From: Gammaproteobacteria bacterium
GTDB lineage: Bacteria; Pseudomonadota; Gammaproteobacteria; Natronospirales; JAJUFS01
Reading direction: 5' to 3'
NCBI GenBank assembly: GCA_033720895.1
Contig: JAWWBS010000005.1
Location: forward strand, 1-61,272
Length of the DNA: 61,272 nucleotides
Both the position numbers and the translations under genes were made by a program. The notes beneath the pieces were generated by a model. The model had not been told where the DNA came from. It did no database searches and was given only the letters and a program-made list of their open reading frames with translations. Below, piece after piece: positions 58,220-61,272 of this stretch; the stretch's first letter is position 1; the number at the start of each line of letters is the position of its first letter.

Positions 58220-58608
58220 GCCGCACCTCCCATGAAGATCGGTGCCCAGACATAGGCAGTCGCGCCAATCGCGAAGGCAATCGCCAGCCAGGCCGTCGTC
58301 CGATACACGGGCTTCTCGAAGCCGGCGCCGATATCCCAGAAGAGGTGACGCACGCCGTTGGCGATGTGGTAGAAGAACGCCAGCGTCCAGCCAAGCAATG
58401 CCAGCTTGCCGAGCATGCTGCCCAGCAGGCCGTTGATGTAGTCGAAGTATTCAGGGCTGGCAGCCGCTGCAATCAACCACCCCACCAGCACGGGTGCGCC
58501 AAGCGACAGAAACACGCCCGAGGCACGATGCGCAATCGAGGTGAACATGCTGACCCGCCAGCGGTACACCTGCAGGTGCGGCGAGAGTGGCCGTTCAGAA
58601 CTGGACAT
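58216..58608 (-). CDS. sdhC: Succinate dehydrogenase cytochrome b556 subunit SdhC
   Basis: A 130-residue anchor with RPLSPHLQVYRW at its N-terminus, the quinone-site SIAHRASGVFLSLG, and the haem b His in FYHIANGVRHLFWD. Three helices are predicted. The ATG at 58608 follows GAGGATC; a longer reading to 58644 is unlikely. Confidence 0.95.
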   Translation of the reverse strand: MSSSERPLSPHLQVYRWRVSMFTSIAHRASGVFLSLGAPVLVGWLIAAAASPEYFDYINGLLGSMLGKLALLGWTLAFFYHIANGVRHLFWDIGAGFEKPVYRTTAWLAIAFAIGATAYVWAPIFMGGAA

Positions 58609-58681
58609 AAGCCGATCCTCTTTGAGTTCTTGGATTGCTGGCACTCCGCCGGAGCATCAGCAGGCAATCAGGTGGAGCCAA

Positions 58682-58882
58682 TCAGAAATCGATACAGCGC
58701 CCGTTCTTCTCCCAGTCACCGAATCGCGTCGGCTCCGGACCCTCACGACCACCGACTTCTTTCGGCAAGACGTCCTTCGGCTGGTCTGGCGTGTCAGCCG
58801 CCTGTTCCGGGCGCCATTTCTGGACGCCAGCTGCATCAGGCTCGGGGGTAGCAGTCGGTTTTTTGCTGGAAGTATCAGACAT
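58682..58882 (-). CDS. SDHAF4-like protein (DUF1674)
   Basis: A 66-residue polar protein ending EVGGREGPEPTRFGDWEKNGRCIDF, the C-terminal signature of the DUF1674/SDHAF4 family. In mitochondria SDHAF4 binds flavinylated SdhA and promotes its joining to SdhB. The gene is the first of the sdh transcript, 73 bp upstream of sdhC and downstream of a good promoter. The disordered N-terminus (Ser/Thr/Pro-rich) is normal for the family. Confidence 0.88.
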   Translation of the reverse strand: MSDTSSKKPTATPEPDAAGVQKWRPEQAADTPDQPKDVLPKEVGGREGPEPTRFGDWEKNGRCIDF

Positions 58883-58911
58883 GATTCCGCGCGCTTGTTA
58901 TGCGGCTTCCC

Positions 58912-58940
58912 TTTATACAAAATCGCGGCTTCGCCCGCAA
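58912..58940 (-). promoter_or_regulatory. Sigma70-type promoter of the SDHAF4-sdh operon
   Basis: On the minus strand TTGCGG (58940-58935) and TATAAA (58917-58912, 5 of 6) are 17 bp apart; the -35 matches only at TTG. It lies about 30 nt before the SDHAF4-like start. Confidence 0.55.
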
Positions 58941-59131
58941 TGCAAAACACTGGTAAAGTGCCGTGGTTGCTGGGTTTTTCGAGTCTGGACCGCGCCAATT
59001 GGCGGTATTTCGACCAGCCCTCGCGGCCGGGCCTGCCAACCGACTCACGCCAGCCCGGCAGGAAGTCCACCAGGAAGTCCGGCTGCACAGCAAATTCTTC
59101 TACACGACCACCAGGAGCCAGGAAGCCCAAC

Positions 59132-59944
59132 ATGCCTCGAATCAACGACCTCTTTCCTTCCGTCGGCACCGCCCGCCTCGACCACCTGCGCTTCTTCCGG
59201 ATCAGCGGCGCGGACGCCGTCACCTTCCTGCAAGGCCAGCTGTCGAACGATGTCGCCGCGCTGGACCCGGGCGAGGTGCAACTGACCAGCTTCAACAGCC
59301 CCAAGGGACGTGTACTGGCCATCGGCCGGCTGGCGCGGATAGGCGACGACTACCTGCTGGGCATCGATGCCGGCATTGCCGAGGCGGCGGCGAAACGGCT
59401 CGCCATGTTCATCCTGCGGTCCAAGGTGACACTGGCGCCGGAAGAGTCGATCAGCGGCCTGGTCGGATTTGGTGATGTCGATCTGCCTGCCACCGATGGC
59501 TGCGCCCGTTTCGAGCTGCCAGGACCGGATGGCGCGTCAACGAGAACAGAAGTCTTCGGCCCGGCCGATGAACTGAGCATGGTCGACTGCGACATCGATG
59601 CCGATCGCCTCGCCGAGCTCGACATCCTCTGCAAGCTGCCGCGCATCACCCCGGACAACCAGGACCAGCATGTCGCCCAGCACCTCGACCTGGAACACCT
59701 CGGCGCGATCAATTTCAAGAAAGGCTGCTACACCGGCCAGGAAGTCATCGCCCGCATGCATTACCTCGGCAGGAAAAAGACGCGCGTGCTGGTGCTGCTG
59801 CAAAGCGGCGCCGCGGAAAGCGGCGAAGACAGCAAGCTGAAGGTCGTCAACACGGCGGGAAAGCTGCGGCTTGCAATCGAACCGAAGGCTTCGGAAAAAA
59901 CAGTTTTCGAGATCGACGGGGAAACCTGCGAGACGCTTAGCTGA
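59132..59944 (+). CDS. ygfZ: YgfZ/GcvT-domain Fe-S protein maturation factor
   Basis: A 270-residue folate-binding protein with the YgfZ motif GCYTGQEVIARMHYLGRKK and the N-terminal FFRISGADAVTFLQGQLSNDV. YgfZ supports synthesis or repair of some Fe-S enzymes, including succinate dehydrogenase and MiaB. The ATG at 59132 follows AGGAAG. It is divergent from the sdh operon, so the maturation factor sits beside one of its client complexes. Confidence 0.92.
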   Translation: MPRINDLFPSVGTARLDHLRFFRISGADAVTFLQGQLSNDVAALDPGEVQLTSFNSPKGRVLAIGRLARIGDDYLLGIDAGIAEAAAKRLAMFILRSKVTLAPEESISGLVGFGDVDLPATDGCARFELPGPDGASTRTEVFGPADELSMVDCDIDADRLAELDILCKLPRITPDNQDQHVAQHLDLEHLGAINFKKGCYTGQEVIARMHYLGRKKTRVLVLLQSGAAESGEDSKLKVVNTAGKLRLAIEPKASEKTVFEIDGETCETLS

Positions 59945-59972
59945 CGTCAGCGCCCTGATATCTCAGGCACCA

Positions 59973-59998
59973 ACAAAAAGCCCCTGCGTTGCAGGGGC
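59973..59998 (-). terminator. Intrinsic terminator of lysS
   Basis: On the minus strand an 8-bp stem (gcccctgc / gcaggggc) with a 3-nt loop is followed by TTTTTG. On the plus strand no T run follows, so it serves lysS only. Confidence 0.9.
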
Positions 59999-60005
59999 CG
60001 GTCAA

Positions 60006-61272
60006 TCAATCGTCCTGTTCCACTTTTCGCCGCATGGCGGGGAACAGCAAGACATCGCGAATCGATGGCGAATCGGTGAACAGCATCACCAGGCGATCGA
60101 TACCGATGCCCTCGCCTGCCGTTGGCGGCATGCCGTATTCCAGCGCCGTGACGAAGTCCTCGTCATAGAACATCGCTTCGTCATCGCCGGCGTCCTTCGA
60201 TGCGACCTGTTCGCGGAAACGCTCGGCCTGGTCCTCGGCATCATTCAACTCCGAAAAGCCATTGGCGATTTCTCGGCCGCCGACAAAGAACTCGAAGCGC
60301 TCGGTCACGGAAGGATCATCATCCTTGCGGCGCGACAGCGGCGAAACCTCGGTCGGGTACTCGGTGATGAAGGTCGGCTGGCGCAGCTTGTCCTCGGCCG
60401 TCTTTTCGAAAATCTCGATCAACAACTTGCCGGCACCATAACCATCCTTCACCTCGACACCCAGCTTCTTCGCTTCTGCTGCAAGGTAGTCTCGGTCATC
60501 GAACTTCGATGCATCCAGGTCCGGGTTGTGGCGCGCGACCGCTTCTTTCACCGTCAGGCGCTCGAACGGCTTTTCGAAATCGTATTCCTCGTCGGCATAC
60601 TTGACGATGCCAGTCCCGGTCAGCCCTTCGGCAATGCCGCGCAGCATCTGCTCGGTCAATGCCATCAAGTCGTTGTAGTCTGCATACGCCCAGTAGAACT
60701 CGAGCATGGTGAATTCAGGGTTGTGGCGCGTGGACACACCCTCGTTCCGGAAATTGCGATTGATTTCGTAAACCTTCTCGAAGCCACCCACGACCAGGCG
60801 CTTGAGATAGAGCTCCGGTGCAATGCGCAGGTACAGCTCGGCATCCAGCGCATTGTGATGCGTGACAAAGGGACGCGCATTCGCACCGCCCGGGATCGGC
60901 TGCATCATCGGCGTTTCGACTTCCATGAAGCCCGCCTGGGTCATGAACTCTCGAATGAAGTTGACGATCCTGGTGCGCTTGCGGAACGTTTCGCGCGCTT
61001 CGTCATTCACGATCAGGTCGACATAGCGCTGGCGGTAACGCTGCTCCTGGTCGGACAGGCCGTGGTACTTGTCCGGCAAAGGACGCAATGACTTTGTCAG
61101 CAAGCGGAACTCGCTGGCTGCCACCGACAGTTCGCCGGTCTTGGTCTTGAAGACCTTGCCCTTGGCCGCAACGATGTCGCCAACGTCCCAGCCCTTGAAG
61201 GCCTGGTAGACGCCTTCCGGCAGGTCGTCACGGCGCAGGAACACCTGGATACGCCCGGAGGGGTCCTGCAAC
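60006..61272 (-). CDS. lysS: Lysyl-tRNA synthetase, class II (5' end outside the window)
   Basis: The N-terminal part is cut off by the window edge; about 420 residues are visible. The end of the anticodon-binding OB domain ([39 protein letters not shown]) is followed by class II motifs: motif 1 ([31 protein letters not shown]), motif 2 ([22 protein letters not shown]) and motif 3 ([24 protein letters not shown]). It charges tRNA-Lys. The usual upstream neighbour prfB is not in view. Confidence 0.96.
   Translation of the reverse strand, partial: LQDPSGRIQVFLRRDDLPEGVYQAFKGWDVGDIVAAKGKVFKTKTGELSVAASEFRLLTKSLRPLPDKYHGLSDQEQRYRQRYVDLIVNDEARETFRKRTRIVNFIREFMTQAGFMEVETPMMQPIPGGANARPFVTHHNALDAELYLRIAPELYLKRLVVGGFEKVYEINRNFRNEGVSTRHNPEFTMLEFYWAYADYNDLMALTEQMLRGIAEGLTGTGIVKYADEEYDFEKPFERLTVKEAVARHNPDLDASKFDDRDYLAAEAKKLGVEVKDGYGAGKLLIEIFEKTAEDKLRQPTFITEYPTEVSPLSRRKDDDPSVTERFEFFVGGREIANGFSELNDAEDQAERFREQVASKDAGDDEAMFYDEDFVTALEYGMPPTAGEGIGIDRLVMLFTDSPSIRDVLLFPAMRRKVEQDD

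Overview
The window is a compact, GC-rich, gene-dense chromosome segment of a Gram-negative bacterium. It carries lipid A and KDO genes, Lol lipoprotein export, an RpoE/RseABC envelope-stress system, SdhE and RNase E. Gene content and order (rne / ptp-kdsB-lpxK-msbA-exbD-exbB-comEC / lol; mfd-csiV-MTIP-nagZ; lepA-lepB-rnc-era-recO-pdxJ-acpS; nadB / rpoE-rseABC-degP) fit Gammaproteobacteria. The aguA-aguB pair, the propeller-type sensor kinase and an SDHAF4-type gene suggest a xanthomonad or Wenzhouxiangella-like lineage; that placement is inference. I see no prophage, insertion sequence, CRISPR array, rRNA or tRNA, and no clearly broken gene. The genes at both window edges are cut by the window.

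Layout. 1-3.5 kb: end of gspF, a shared terminator, then the fatty-acid/phospholipid operon yceD-rpmF-plsX-fabH (-) behind a strong sigma70-type promoter that nearly abuts the first start codon. 3.8-9.4 kb: maf/yceF, a HAD phosphatase, rluC, and rne with a long structured leader and a repeat-rich tail. 9.4-16.9 kb: a long (-) operon comEC-exbB-exbD-msbA-lpxK-kdsB-LMW phosphatase for lipid A, KDO and DNA uptake. 17-20.4 kb: a DUF2062 membrane protein, a sulfotransferase, and lolD with one lol permease. 20.7-25.5 kb: a BamE-like secreted protein, agmatine-to-putrescine genes aguA-aguB, a dihaem cytochrome c and a membrane diguanylate cyclase. 25.7-37.1 kb: mfd, csiV, then a tightly coupled (-) set: exonuclease-rlmD-CYTH-LD-transpeptidase-nagZ-mscS-hpt-MTIP. 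37.2-41.6 kb: a free-standing HPt gene overlapping a large hybrid kinase. 41.6-48.4 kb: acpS-pdxJ-recO-era-rnc-DUF4845-lepB-lepA-glutaredoxin. 48.5-54.4 kb: rpoE-rseA-rseB-rseC-degP (-) and nadB (+). 54.4-59.9 kb: SDHAF4-sdhCDAB-sdhE-ygfX (-) and ygfZ (+). 60-61.3 kb: lysS.

How genes work together. MTIP and Hpt form a two-step route from methylthioinosine to IMP. AguA and AguB turn agmatine into putrescine. RseA/B/C and the DegP-type protease sit in the operon of the sigma factor they control or serve. The succinate dehydrogenase operon is surrounded by three maturation factors: SDHAF4-like, SdhE, and YgfZ for Fe-S proteins.

The most interesting element is the HPt/hybrid kinase pair next to rlmD. 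It looks like a BarA/GacS-type phosphorelay whose sensor has been replaced by a periplasmic two-component propeller and whose HPt has been split into its own gene. Next come a ~130-bp palindromic element between sdhB and sdhE, and 27 PKQEA-type repeats in the RNase E tail.
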